From positions 1-41,942 of the forward strand of contig CANQRH010000008.1 of assembly GCA_947626225.1 (NCBI GenBank): a DNA stretch of 41,942 nt, given 5' to 3'. This document shows, piece after piece, positions 22,728 through 30,677 of the stretch (position 1 is the stretch's first letter; every line of letters begins with the position of its first letter). A program made the position numbers and the translations under genes. This stretch comes from Candidatus Gastranaerophilales bacterium. Its GTDB lineage: Bacteria; Cyanobacteriota; Vampirovibrionia; Gastranaerophilales; Gastranaerophilaceae. The notes below the pieces were generated by a model that did no database searches, was not told the origin of the DNA, and was given only the letters and a program-made list of their open reading frames with translations.

Positions 22728-23459
22728 ATGTCTAATCCTATACTTAACAACAATTCTTTTTCACCGGATGCAACGGTATTAGAAGGCGAACCCATGACAA
22801 TTCAAGGTACAATCAATAAAATTTTCATGCTGTTCGCTTGTCTTATCGCAGGTACAGCAATAAGCTTATATTATTTATTCAACAATCCTGATTTGGCCGG
22901 CGTATTAATGATTATAGGTCTGGTTGGAGGGTTTATTACCGTTATACCGACTTGTTTTAATATGAAACTTGCAAAATACACCGCAGCACCCTATGCCTTA
23001 ATGGAAGGACTCGTTCTCGGCGGAATATCTTCTCTGTTTGAAGCACAGTTTCACGGAATTGTAATTCAGGCAATTACGGCTACTTTTGCCGTACTTTTTG
23101 TGATGTTAATGCTTTACAAGGCCAAAGTAATTCAATATACACAAAAATTCGCTGCCGTATTGATGACTTCTGTTTTATCAGTCATGGCTATTTATTTAAT
23201 CCAATTTATAGCTTCGTTTTTCGGAAGAAGTATTCCGGGAGCGTTTGAATCAGGTGCATTCGGGCTTATGTTCAGCCTTGTGGTTGTTGCGATTGCTTCA
23301 ATGTCATTAATTCAAGACTTTTTCTTTATAGAAAATGCTTCTCAAAGAATGCTCAGCAAGGATTATGAATGGTTCGGCGCAATGGGGCTTATGATTACCA
23401 TGGTTTGGTTATATCTGGAAATTCTAAGACTCTTTGCGAAATTAAATTCAAGAAGATAA
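22728..23459 (+). CDS. Bax inhibitor-1/YccA-like membrane protein
   Basis: 243 residues from the ATG at 22728, which follows AAAGAAAGGAG; the longer frame from 22605 runs through the tRNA-proximal spacer and is not credible. About seven membrane helices fill residues 30-238, with a short soluble N-terminus. The order and sequence (TIQGTINKIFMLFACLIAGT, APYALMEGLVLGGIS, DYEWFGAMGLMITMVWLYLE) fit the bacterial BI-1/YccA group, putative pH-sensitive ion leak channels of the inner membrane. Single-gene unit with its own terminator. Confidence 0.9.
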   Translation: MSNPILNNNSFSPDATVLEGEPMTIQGTINKIFMLFACLIAGTAISLYYLFNNPDLAGVLMIIGLVGGFITVIPTCFNMKLAKYTAAPYALMEGLVLGGISSLFEAQFHGIVIQAITATFAVLFVMLMLYKAKVIQYTQKFAAVLMTSVLSVMAIYLIQFIASFFGRSIPGAFESGAFGLMFSLVVVAIASMSLIQDFFFIENASQRMLSKDYEWFGAMGLMITMVWLYLEILRLFAKLNSRR

Positions 23460-23490
23460 AATCGGTGCGCAAAGATTTCATAAGATAAAA

Positions 23491-23514
23491 AAAGCCCCTC
23501 TCGGGGCTTTTTTT
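23491..23514. terminator. Bidirectional intrinsic terminator
   Basis: AAAGCCCC (23491-23498), TCTC, GGGGCTTT (23503-23510), with A-run on the left and T-run on the right. It serves the BI-1-like gene on the plus strand and the udg gene on the minus strand. Confidence 0.92.
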
Positions 23515-23515
23515 G

Positions 23516-24157
23516 TTAAGCTGTCACAAGTTCTTTTGCAAAGATATTTACGCTGTGATTAACGTCATAAAGAACTTCTCTTTTAATATTTGCCAAATCT
23601 TCCTGCATCAATCTTCTTGGAGAACCGTCCTCCATGGAATGATTTCTGAGCAGATATGACGGGTGGAAGATGGTCATTGCTTTGTATTCTTTTCCGTCAA
23701 CGGAAATATTCATCCACTGACCTCTTACTTTTGAAATTGTTTGTTTTTTGTCAAGTTCAACAAACGATTTCAAAGCCGTTGCACCGCAAAGAATTATTGC
23801 ACGCGGATTGATAATATCAATTTGTGCATCAAGAAACTTTCTGCAAGCCGATTTTTCTTCATCAGACGGAACTCTGTTCTGAGGCGGTCTGCATTTTACC
23901 GTATTAATAACGTATAAATCTTCATCTCTTGAAATTCCCGCATTGGCAAGAAATTCATTTAAGAGCTGTCCCGCACGTCCTACAAACGGTCTGCCGAGTT
24001 CATCTTCGGTTTCTCCGGGAGCTTCACCTATTAAAACTATTTTTGCAGTTGACGGATTTCCGTCCGCAAATACAACATTGTTTCTGGTTTTGGCAAGTGC
24101 ACAAGCTTTGCATTTCTCACATTTTTCTCTGACTATCTCCAGACAATTTTTTTTCAT
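23516..24157 (-). CDS. udg: Uracil-DNA glycosylase, family 4 type
   Basis: 213 residues. It removes uracil from DNA in base excision repair. Motifs: GEAPGETED (44-52), GRPFVGRAG, NTVKCRPPQNR, and HPSYLLR with H165. Cluster ligands for [4Fe-4S] are C13/C16 (with C5 and C19 nearby), C89 and C105, with the family's 16-residue spacing between the last two. Its ATG overlaps the stop of the symporter gene by four bases (ATGA), so it is translated from the symporter message. The pairing of the two genes has no obvious functional logic. Confidence 0.93.
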   Translation of the reverse strand: MKKNCLEIVREKCEKCKACALAKTRNNVVFADGNPSTAKIVLIGEAPGETEDELGRPFVGRAGQLLNEFLANAGISRDEDLYVINTVKCRPPQNRVPSDEEKSACRKFLDAQIDIINPRAIILCGATALKSFVELDKKQTISKVRGQWMNISVDGKEYKAMTIFHPSYLLRNHSMEDGSPRRLMQEDLANIKREVLYDVNHSVNIFAKELVTA

Positions 24158-25620
24158 ACTTTCTCCTCTTTAAATAATCCTACATTGTATTTTTTACAAT
24201 ATCTTTTTAGTTCTTTCATTATCACATCGGATAACATGAACACTGCTATTAAGTTTGGCACAGCCAAGAATAAAGTAAATGCATCAGATAGATTAATTAT
24301 ACTTTTAAAGTTCATGGCCGAACCTATAACAATGAATATACAATATATAACCTGAAAAGTGCGTGTTGTCAATTTTGTATCGCCGAATAAATAATTCCAT
24401 GCTTTAATACCGTAATAAGAACCGCACAACATGGTGGAAAGTACAAAACAGCTTGCCATAAACGTAAGAAGAATCGGGAAAAACGAACAAACCGAGCCGA
24501 AAGCTTTAGATGTAAGTTCAATACCCGCAAGTCCTGTTGAATTCAGGTATTCACCCGATACAACAATAACAAAAGCCGTTGCCGAACCGACAATTACCGT
24601 ATCAACAAAAGGCTGTAACATTGCGATAAATGCTTGTGCAACCGGTTTACTTGTTTTAACCGCAGAAAACGCAATAGGTGCGGTACCGAGTCCCGCTTCA
24701 TTAGCAAACATTGCACGGCGGAAGCCCCATAAAAGACAGGCAAATACTCCGCCCGTTAAAGCTCTCGGTTCAAACGCTTCTTTTATAATTAAGGCTGCCG
24801 TGTGCGGAACATGTCCGATATTATATAAACAGACGGCAAATGCTGTCAGAACATACAATGTACACATTACAGGAGTAACTTTCGAGGTAAATTTACCTAT
24901 TGCTTTAATTCCGCCGATAATTGTAAAATAAGTGATTAAAGCAACTATAAGTCCCAAAAGCCAGCTTTGTTCGGCAAAAAAGCTGTTCTGCCCGCCCGTA
25001 ACTTCGGTAATTTGTGTTGTCATCGCATTTATCTGAAATAAATTCCATCCGCCAATCATAGCAAAAATACAGCATACCGCATAGATTTTTGACAAATGCG
25101 GAGCAAATTTTCCGATATATTTGTTATTTTTGAGTGCGCCTTCAATATAGTACATCGGCCCGCCCGCAATTGTGCCGTCCGGATTAATTTTACGAAATTT
25201 TATCCCGAGAAGAACTTCCGCAAACTTCAATGCCATTGAAAGAAAGCCTGCCAAAATCATCCAAAAAATGACTCCGGGGCCGCCGATTGAAACCGCAGCA
25301 GCGGAACCCGCAACATTTCCGATGCCTGCCGAAGCGGAAATAGTGGCGGTCAATGCTTGAAAAGACGATACTTCACCGCGTTTTTTCTTTTTTATAATAT
25401 CTTTGTGTTTATAATTTTTGGTAATAAGTTCAAGGGAATGTTTAAATCCCCAGATGCCGATAAATCTTGTTCTGATTGTAAAATACAAAGCGGCACTAAT
25501 CAACAGCGCAACAAGCAGTTCAATTTTGACACCGTTTATCGTAACTGATGAAAATATAATCCCTGAAATTTTATCCGCAATCGGTGAAAGCAGGGTATCT
25601 ATGGCTGTGTCTAAATTCAT
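24154..25620 (-). CDS. Alanine/glycine:cation symporter family protein
   Basis: 488 residues with about eleven membrane helices. AGCS (DAACS) family features are clear: SSFQALTATISASAGIGNVAG in the first third, GGPMYYIEGAL, and the conserved FRRAMFANEAGLGTAPIA signature. It imports alanine or glycine with sodium across the inner membrane. With serine dehydratase nearby (27.4-28.9 kb), amino-acid catabolism is a plausible theme. It starts 59 bases from divergent rex. No glycine riboswitch fits in that short gap. Confidence 0.92.
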   Translation of the reverse strand: MNLDTAIDTLLSPIADKISGIIFSSVTINGVKIELLVALLISAALYFTIRTRFIGIWGFKHSLELITKNYKHKDIIKKKKRGEVSSFQALTATISASAGIGNVAGSAAAVSIGGPGVIFWMILAGFLSMALKFAEVLLGIKFRKINPDGTIAGGPMYYIEGALKNNKYIGKFAPHLSKIYAVCCIFAMIGGWNLFQINAMTTQITEVTGGQNSFFAEQSWLLGLIVALITYFTIIGGIKAIGKFTSKVTPVMCTLYVLTAFAVCLYNIGHVPHTAALIIKEAFEPRALTGGVFACLLWGFRRAMFANEAGLGTAPIAFSAVKTSKPVAQAFIAMLQPFVDTVIVGSATAFVIVVSGEYLNSTGLAGIELTSKAFGSVCSFFPILLTFMASCFVLSTMLCGSYYGIKAWNYLFGDTKLTTRTFQVIYCIFIVIGSAMNFKSIINLSDAFTLFLAVPNLIAVFMLSDVIMKELKRYCKKYNVGLFKEEKV

Positions 25621-25666
25621 TGCCGAATAATTATAACATAAAAATGTAAGTTGTATATTTTTTTAT

Positions 25667-25681
25667 TATAATAAGATTATG
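25667..25681 (+). promoter_or_regulatory. rex -10 box set for a leaderless start
   Basis: TATAAT (25667-25672), AAGATT, then ATG. Six bases between the -10 box and ATG place the first transcribed base at or next to the A of ATG; there is no Shine-Dalgarno. A good -35 is not visible. Confidence 0.55.
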
Positions 25682-26287
25682 AACATATCCGACAAGGTAA
25701 TAAATCGTTTAACCCTATATCATTGCATACTCACCGATTTTATCGAGAAAAATATAGAATACATTTCAAGCAAGCAAATTGCGGGACTTCTGCACATGGA
25801 TGATTCACAGGTCAGAAAAGATTTAAACCTTTTGAACAACTCGGGCAAATCCCGTATCGGATATATAGTAAAAGAGCTAAAAATTTCAATAGAAAAGACT
25901 CTCGGTTTCAAAAAAACTAAAAAAGCACTTATTGTCGGTGCCGGAAATCTTGGAACGGCAATTGCAAATTACGGAAATTTTACCGACTATGGTCTGCAAA
26001 TTCTTGCAATATTTGATAATGACAAAGAAAAAATCGGCAAAGTTATAAACGGGATTAAAATACAAAATATAGAAACCCTTAAACAAAGCGTTAAAAAAGG
26101 TGAAGCCGATATAGCAATACTTACCGTTCCGGCTAAATTTGCTCAATCAACGGCTGATTATTTGATTGAATCGGGTATAAAATATATTTGGAATTTTGCA
26201 CCGAAAGTTCTTTCAGTTCCCGATGACGTTCAGGTATGGAATGAAAATTTAATGGGAAACTTCCTGCAATTCACCTGCAATATCTGA
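25679..26287 (+). CDS. rex: Redox-sensing repressor Rex
   Basis: 202 residues. The winged helix (about 15-60: YISSKQIAGLLHMDDSQVRK) precedes a Rossmann domain with GAGNLG (87-92) and the acidic FDND. The typical WNFAPKVLSVPDDVQVWNEN segment and the swapped C-terminal helix follow. Rex senses the NADH/NAD ratio and represses fermentation genes. No clear Rex site (TTGTGA-N6-TCACAA type) was found by eye in this window, so its targets are elsewhere. The 3' end overlaps coaX by 39 bases in opposite directions. Confidence 0.95.
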   Translation: MNISDKVINRLTLYHCILTDFIEKNIEYISSKQIAGLLHMDDSQVRKDLNLLNNSGKSRIGYIVKELKISIEKTLGFKKTKKALIVGAGNLGTAIANYGNFTDYGLQILAIFDNDKEKIGKVINGIKIQNIETLKQSVKKGEADIAILTVPAKFAQSTADYLIESGIKYIWNFAPKVLSVPDDVQVWNENLMGNFLQFTCNI

Positions 26288-27037
26288 TTTGTTGATTTGA
26301 TAAAGATATCTTAAACCTTCTAATGTTAATGTGGGATTGATAAAATCAAAAGGTCGTTTCATATAATTGGCAATTAATCCGGAATATCCGCCGGTTGCGA
26401 CAATCACTGCTTTTTCACCAAGTTCGGCTTCACACTGTTCAGCAAGTCCGTCAATCATTGATGCGGTTCCTCTGATTACGCCGGATAAGATTGCATCGTT
26501 AGTATTGTGTCCAATAGCTTTTGGCGAAATAGCCACATCAATTCGCGGAAGCTTTGATGTAAACTTATTCAGCGCTTTCATCTGCGACATTAATCCCAGT
26601 GATATAACTCCGCCGATAAATTCGCCTTTTGCATTAACCACGTCAAAAGTTGTTGCGGTACCGAAATCTATAACGATAACGGGCTTTTTATACAGCACCG
26701 ATGCGCCTGCGGCATTTGCAATTCTGTCCGCTCCCGCTTCTTCGGGATTATCCAGACCGATTTTTATTCCCGTATTTATCTTTGAGGATAAAACAACGGA
26801 ATCAATTTTGAACGCATTATCAACAGCTTTTTTAAATTTGTCCGTCAATTCTTCCACAACGGAAGATATAATACAGCCGTCAATACAAAACTCTTTGCAT
26901 AAAGATTTTAAAAGGACTTCGTATTCTTCCGAAGACAAATCTTTATCCGATGCAAGCCTGAATTCTTCAACTATGGCTTCATCTTCAAATAAGCCTAATG
27001 TAATACTGGTATTTCCTATATCTGCCGTTAACAACAT
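26249..27037 (-). CDS. coaX: Type III pantothenate kinase
   Basis: 262 residues. It phosphorylates pantothenate, the first step of coenzyme A synthesis. ASKHA-fold motifs: DIGNTSITLG (6-15), GADR (102-105) and DFGTATTFD (124-132); GGYSGL lies near the end. The start is certain from the N-terminal motif, yet there is no normally placed ribosome binding site. Instead a 13-bp hairpin ends one base before the ATG and shows GGAG in its loop (see 27039-27068). The 3' end overlaps rex. Confidence 0.95.
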   Translation of the reverse strand: MLLTADIGNTSITLGLFEDEAIVEEFRLASDKDLSSEEYEVLLKSLCKEFCIDGCIISSVVEELTDKFKKAVDNAFKIDSVVLSSKINTGIKIGLDNPEEAGADRIANAAGASVLYKKPVIVIDFGTATTFDVVNAKGEFIGGVISLGLMSQMKALNKFTSKLPRIDVAISPKAIGHNTNDAILSGVIRGTASMIDGLAEQCEAELGEKAVIVATGGYSGLIANYMKRPFDFINPTLTLEGLRYLYQINKSDIAGELQEVSH

Positions 27038-27038
27038 A

Positions 27039-27068
27039 ATAGACTGATTTTCTCCAAAATCAGTCTAT
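27039..27068 (-). promoter_or_regulatory. Hairpin with GGAG loop directly before coaX
   Basis: On the minus strand ATAGACTGATTTT and AAAATCAGTCTAT form a perfect 13-bp stem with the tetraloop GGAG. One base later comes the coaX ATG. GGAG is the only Shine-Dalgarno-like run nearby but lies 14 bases from the ATG. No U-run follows, so it is not a standard terminator of the preceding gene. It may control translation of coaX or separate it from the small gene upstream. Confidence 0.7.
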
Positions 27069-27092
27069 ATTAAACAAAATCTTTTTGCAAAA

Positions 27093-27302
27093 TTAACCCA
27101 AAAATGCACCCTGAGTTTGTCCGCCTTCTTTACCGACAGTAAATGCACTGTTAAAATTATCGGGTAAATTATTTATAATTGTACCGAACCCGTTCATTGC
27201 AGCTCCGATTTGATCCCAAGGATTCTTCTTTTTGGCAGAACTTGCATACTGCGGTTTAGTAGCTGTTTTATCATCATATCCGATAGGTTCAATTCGTCCC
27301 AT
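27093..27302 (-). CDS. Hypothetical protein, 69 residues
   Basis: Not recognised. A good ribosome binding site (AAGGAGTATATT) precedes the ATG at 27302. The protein is soluble, Gly/Asn-rich, with a short lysine patch (SAKKKNPWDQIG) and a Phe-rich middle (NGFGTIINNLPDNFNSAF). It has no cysteine, signal or membrane helix. It may be a small lineage-specific protein. It lies upstream of coaX on the same strand, separated by the hairpin. Confidence 0.65.
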   Translation of the reverse strand: MGRIEPIGYDDKTATKPQYASSAKKKNPWDQIGAAMNGFGTIINNLPDNFNSAFTVGKEGGQTQGAFLG

Positions 27303-27412
27303 AATATACTCCTTGTGTTTGCATACTTATCTCTTATATATATATAAAGGATATAATTTCCATGAAATTGCTCAATTTCGCGGAAAAGTTTACAAAATTT
27401 AACACAATAAAG

Positions 27413-28282
27413 CTATTTTAAAATATTTTTTTCCAAAGCCATGGCTGTTTTAGTTTTGGCAAGACCGCCTTGGGAGCTTTCTTTCAGAAGCGGGGACATA
27501 AGTTTGCCCGTTTGTTCCATGGCATCAACCACTTCATCAGCGGGAATTTTGGAAATAATACCTGCCATAGCAAGTTCCGATGCGGTTAATGCATGGAGCG
27601 CCATAAACGGATTACGTTTGATACAGGGAATTTCAACCAACCCGCAAACCGGATCACAGGTTAAACCCAATACATTTTTAAGAGCAAGTGCGGCTGAATT
27701 AATTATTTGTTTAACGTCTCCGCCTCTCATTTGAGTTAACGCCGCGGCAGCCATAGCCGAAGCTGCTCCGCATTCCGCCTGACAACCTCCGACAGCACCT
27801 GATAAGGGCATTTTATTTGAAATAATTCTTCCGGTTTCACCCGCAGTTATTAAAGCATTTATCTGTCCGTCTTCTTTTATCCCGTAATCTTCTGCATAAG
27901 CAATCAAAACAGACGGAACTATTCCGCACGAACCGGCAGTGGGACAGGCAACTATTCTTCCCATACGCAGATTCTGCTCACTTGTTGCAAGCGCATATAT
28001 CATTATTTTTTGTGCGGTTTTTCCTAAAATTGATTCAGCTTTAGATGTTTGAAGCTTATAACATTCATCGCCGCTGATACCGCTAAAAGACGGTTCTGTT
28101 GAAACAAGTCCTGATTTTATGGCTTCTTTCATTGCATCAAGGCTTTTCTTTGCCTGTAAGCGCACGGTGTATTCCGAATTTTCACCGTTTAAAGCTTCAT
28201 TATCCAATGCCGTTTCGTATATGCTTTTTTTATTTTCCTTGCAGGCATAATATAACTGCCTGAATGTAGTAATTTTTTCCAT
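27413..28282 (-). CDS. sdaAA: L-serine dehydratase, alpha subunit (Fe-S type)
   Basis: 289 residues. Converts L-serine to pyruvate and ammonia with an oxygen-labile [4Fe-4S] cluster. Conserved cysteines are in ACPTAGSCG (C113, C119), GGCQAECG (C167, C171) and GLTCDPVCGLVEIPC (C209, C213, C220). The split alpha/beta form is typical of anaerobes. Its ATG overlaps the beta-subunit stop by one base (TAATG), giving coupled, equal translation. Confidence 0.95.
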   Translation of the reverse strand: MEKITTFRQLYYACKENKKSIYETALDNEALNGENSEYTVRLQAKKSLDAMKEAIKSGLVSTEPSFSGISGDECYKLQTSKAESILGKTAQKIMIYALATSEQNLRMGRIVACPTAGSCGIVPSVLIAYAEDYGIKEDGQINALITAGETGRIISNKMPLSGAVGGCQAECGAASAMAAAALTQMRGGDVKQIINSAALALKNVLGLTCDPVCGLVEIPCIKRNPFMALHALTASELAMAGIISKIPADEVVDAMEQTGKLMSPLLKESSQGGLAKTKTAMALEKNILK

Positions 28283-28950
28283 TAAATTTCCAATTTTTTT
28301 ATGTATCTGACAATATATAAATGTTCCAAGCTGTTTAAAGCTTCAAGACAGCTTTTTGAGACTTCTCCGTCAAGGCAAATACACATTGAAGCTTCTTTAC
28401 CTTTTCCGCTCCTGTCACAGTTCATAGAAGCGATATTTACTTTGTCAAGCTGAATCATGCCCGTAACTTTGGAAATAACTCCGGGTTCATCATGATAAAC
28501 AAGTATCAGACTATTGTATTTCCCGTCAAGATTTACCGAGAAATTATTGATTTTATCAATTATAATTTCGCCTGCACCTATGGAGTTTCCTGAAACCGTC
28601 ATGTTCAAATCCCCTTCAAAGTGGAAATCAACGGCATTCGGATGCCTGTTAAAATCTTCCAGAAAATTAAATTCATATTTAATTTTTTTAGCTTCGGGAG
28701 TATCAAATACATTTTTTATTCGTTCATCATCAACCGCAAAGCCCAAAACACCGGCAAGCAAACCTTTATCCGTTCCGTGCCCTTTTCCGGTAAGTGCATA
28801 AGAATTATAAAGTTTGAAAATAACTTTCTCAGGCTTTGCATTATAAACATTACCCGCCAAAAGTCCTAATCTTACCGCACCCGCAGTGTGAGAGCTTGAA
28901 GGACCTGCCATTATAGGGGAAATTATATCCGTTATCGAGGATTGACGCAT
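28282..28950 (-). CDS. sdaAB: L-serine dehydratase, beta subunit
   Basis: 222 residues from the ATG at 28950, chosen over 28971 because GAGGTG lies ten bases upstream and the family starts close to SSITDIISPIMAGPSSSHTAG. That N-terminal segment is the SDH beta domain. The C-terminal part (LVYHDEPGVISKVTGMI, VNIASMNCDRSGKGKEA) is an ACT domain, which probably binds serine as allosteric ligand. It forms the heterodimer with the downstream alpha subunit. Confidence 0.94.
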   Translation of the reverse strand: MRQSSITDIISPIMAGPSSSHTAGAVRLGLLAGNVYNAKPEKVIFKLYNSYALTGKGHGTDKGLLAGVLGFAVDDERIKNVFDTPEAKKIKYEFNFLEDFNRHPNAVDFHFEGDLNMTVSGNSIGAGEIIIDKINNFSVNLDGKYNSLILVYHDEPGVISKVTGMIQLDKVNIASMNCDRSGKGKEASMCICLDGEVSKSCLEALNSLEHLYIVRYIKKLEI

Positions 28951-29060
28951 AATTGAATTATAACACCTCATTAACTAATGTAAATAATTTGTAAATAAAT
29001 AGCAAAAATGCAAAAGCTTTTGTTTTTATATATATGTGTAGAAAGTGAAGGTGATTTTTA

Positions 29061-29198
29061 ATGTTTAGCCCGGAATTTATGAGATATTTAATTAATTATC
29101 AGAAATCAGATTTTACCCCCGAAGAATCAAAAAAAGAAATCAGATTTAAGAATAACAAAGGCGGGAAACTTGCCGAAGTTTTTGTAATTAATAAATAA
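29061..29198 (+). CDS. Very short protein, 45 residues
   Basis: ATG at 29061 with AAGGTGATTTTTA upstream; stop at 29198. The peptide is charged and probably folds (MFSPEFMRYLINYQKSDF, then KKEIRFKNNKGGKLAEVFVI). It has no signal or membrane segment. It is not recognised. The good ribosome binding site and non-random composition support expression, but the size makes this uncertain. It is divergent from sdaAB and followed by the 63-bp repeats. Confidence 0.55.
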   Translation: MFSPEFMRYLINYQKSDFTPEESKKEIRFKNNKGGKLAEVFVINK

Positions 29199-29220
29199 AA
29201 ATTATCTGCCCGGCGGGAGC

Positions 29221-29476
29221 TACAACAGTAAATTTGATATTAGAAGTCCCACAAATATCTGCAAATGGGGAGGGGTGCCTTCGGCAAAACAGTAAACAGA
29301 TATTATAAGTTCCACTAATATCTGCAAATGGGGAGGGGTGCCTTCGGCAAAACAGTAAACAGATATTATAAGTTCCACTAATATCTGCAAATGGGGAAAG
29401 TGGCTTCGCAAAAACAGTATACATGATATTATAAATCCCACTAATATCTACACAGTGGGGGAGTGGCTTCGCCACC
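29221..29476. repeat. Structured tandem repeat, 63-bp unit, about four copies
   Basis: The mark TCTGCAAATG (TCTACACAGTG in the last) starts at 29258, 29321, 29384 and 29447, exactly 63 bases apart. Each unit has a hairpin CAGATATTA / TAATATCTG (10-base loop), a G-rich stretch TGGGGAGGGG and a small TGCC-TTC-GGCA hairpin (GTGGC-TTC-GCCAC in the last). The first two full units are identical and the outer ones diverged. The array ends at a terminator. Confidence 0.9.
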
Positions 29477-29504
29477 AAAAAAAAACTCCGTCATATGACG
29501 GAGT
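29477..29504 (-). terminator. Strong terminator facing left, without an obvious gene
   Basis: ACTCCGTCAT / ATGACGGAGT form a 20-bp palindrome (29485-29504). On the minus strand it is followed by nine Us (29485-29477). No annotated minus-strand gene lies to its right before surE, which is on the other strand. Confidence 0.8.
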
Positions 29505-29610
29505 CGGAATTCTTTTTAAGTAATTCCTCGTAATAGTGTGAAGTGTAGTGTGCAATAAAACGTTTGAGTTATCCTCGTTTTACGCTTCCTCGTGTTCATG
29601 TATATAAAAA
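29505..29610 (-). ncRNA. Candidate small RNA or micro-ORF ending at the orphan terminator
   Basis: The minus-strand terminator implies a transcript from within 29505-29736. An ATG near 29601 gives a 27-codon basic frame (MNTRKRKTRITQTFYCTLHF...) ending shortly before the hairpin, but without a ribosome binding site. AT-rich TATA boxes lie upstream. This is inference from the terminator alone. 29610-29736 holds AT-rich DNA and the surE promoter region. Confidence 0.3.
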
Positions 29611-29736
29611 ATTTTTTGTATATAAAATTGCTATATTTTACACATAAATTTTATTTTTTGTTACATAAGTTAACATAAAATACTCAAAAGCTGATATTTC
29701 AAAGTAAATAAGTTATATTATAAGGAGAGGTGAAAT

Positions 29737-30528
29737 ATGAAAATATTAATATCAAATGATGACGGTATAGCTGCAAACGGGATAAGATGCTTATCGGAAG
29801 CACTTTCGCAGGAACATGACGTATATGTCATAGCTCCCGACAGGGAAAGAAGTGCCGCAGGGCATTCATTGACTTTACATACACCTATCAGAGTAGAGGA
29901 AGTGGAAGCTTATTACAATGTAAAACGTGCTTGGGTTACGACCGGTACGCCGGGGGATTGTGTAAAAATAGGTATAAACGCGATTTTATCAGCGGACGAA
30001 CAGCCTGATCTGGTGATATCCGGTATCAATCACGGGCCTAATCTGGGTGCAGACATTTTATATTCGGGAACGGTAAGTTGTGCAATGGAAGGTGCAATGC
30101 TGGGGGTTCCGAGTCTTGCGATGTCGCTTGCAAGTATGAAGTATGAACATGAAGATTTCAGGTTTGCGGCAAAGTTTGTAACCGCGTTACTTCCTAAGTT
30201 ATCAAAATTTAATTTTCCGAAGAAAAGTATATTAAACATAAATGTTCCCGCGCTTGATGAGGATGACATATCGGGAATTGCGATAACTGAGCTTGGCAGA
30301 AAGATGTTTACCGACAGTTATGAAAAGCGCATTGATCCGCGCGGAAAAGTTTATTACTGGATGGCGGGAGAACTGATAACCGAGCCGGTAGATGCAAATA
30401 CGGATATTGCAGCTGTCAGAAACAATAAAATTTCAATAACTCCGGTAACTTACGAGATGACGAACGAAAATACCATGTCAGACTTGGAAAAAGTTATCTG
30501 TAATGAAAACTTGTGCAATTGGTTTTAA
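29737..30528 (+). CDS. surE: 5'-nucleotidase SurE
   Basis: 263 residues. The metal-dependent phosphatase removes phosphate from nucleoside 5'- and 3'-monophosphates in stationary-phase or stress survival. Metal ligands are D8/D9 (SNDDG), S39 (PDRERSAAG) and the Asn of SGINHGPN. The ATG at 29737 has AAGGAGAGGTGAA. It is a single gene with a weak CCCC/GGGG hairpin and TTTT after it. Confidence 0.95.
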   Translation: MKILISNDDGIAANGIRCLSEALSQEHDVYVIAPDRERSAAGHSLTLHTPIRVEEVEAYYNVKRAWVTTGTPGDCVKIGINAILSADEQPDLVISGINHGPNLGADILYSGTVSCAMEGAMLGVPSLAMSLASMKYEHEDFRFAAKFVTALLPKLSKFNFPKKSILNINVPALDEDDISGIAITELGRKMFTDSYEKRIDPRGKVYYWMAGELITEPVDANTDIAAVRNNKISITPVTYEMTNENTMSDLEKVICNENLCNWF

Positions 30529-30534
30529 GAATGT

Positions 30535-30550
30535 CCCCATAAGGGGTTTT
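30535..30550 (+). terminator. Weak intrinsic terminator after surE
   Basis: CCCC (30535-30538), ATAA, GGGG (30543-30546), TTTT. The stem is short but GC only. Confidence 0.55.
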
Positions 30551-30677
30551 AGACATGTATAAACTTGTGTTCACAAACCTTACAAAGTAATTTATGCGTA
30601 ACGTTTGTTAACAAAATTCACCTGTTTCACTATTCAAAAAATTTAATGTATCATGTTAAATGATTACGAGGGATATA

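Noticed and set aside
24431-24931. 166-codon plus-strand open frame
   Set aside because: Antisense shadow of the alanine/glycine symporter; no ribosome binding site or domain.
25621-25678. Glycine riboswitch before the symporter
   Set aside because: The gap to divergent rex is only 58 bases, too short, and no conserved aptamer core is seen.
26367-27047. 226-codon open frame on the plus strand
   Set aside because: It lies fully antisense to coaX, whose motifs are complete; the product is Ser/Pro/Ile-rich nonsense without a start signal.
29221-29476. CRISPR array
   Set aside because: The whole 63-bp unit is repeated with no variable spacers, and no cas gene is present.
29188-29478. Open minus-strand frame encoding a 21-residue repeat (FADISGTYNI...)
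   Set aside because: It arises because the DNA repeat period (63) is a multiple of three; a second frame is open too, there is no ribosome binding site, and the units are better explained by DNA/RNA hairpins.
29649-29672. Possible Rex operator TTGTTACATAAGTTAACAT upstream of surE
   Set aside because: The half-sites are one base too far apart and the second ends in AT rather than AA; it does not fit the Rex consensus spacing.
30604-30626. TTTGTTAACAAA palindrome before the M16 gene as a Rex site
   Set aside because: The half-sites touch each other without the central spacer of Rex operators; it is a short AT-rich palindrome expected by chance.
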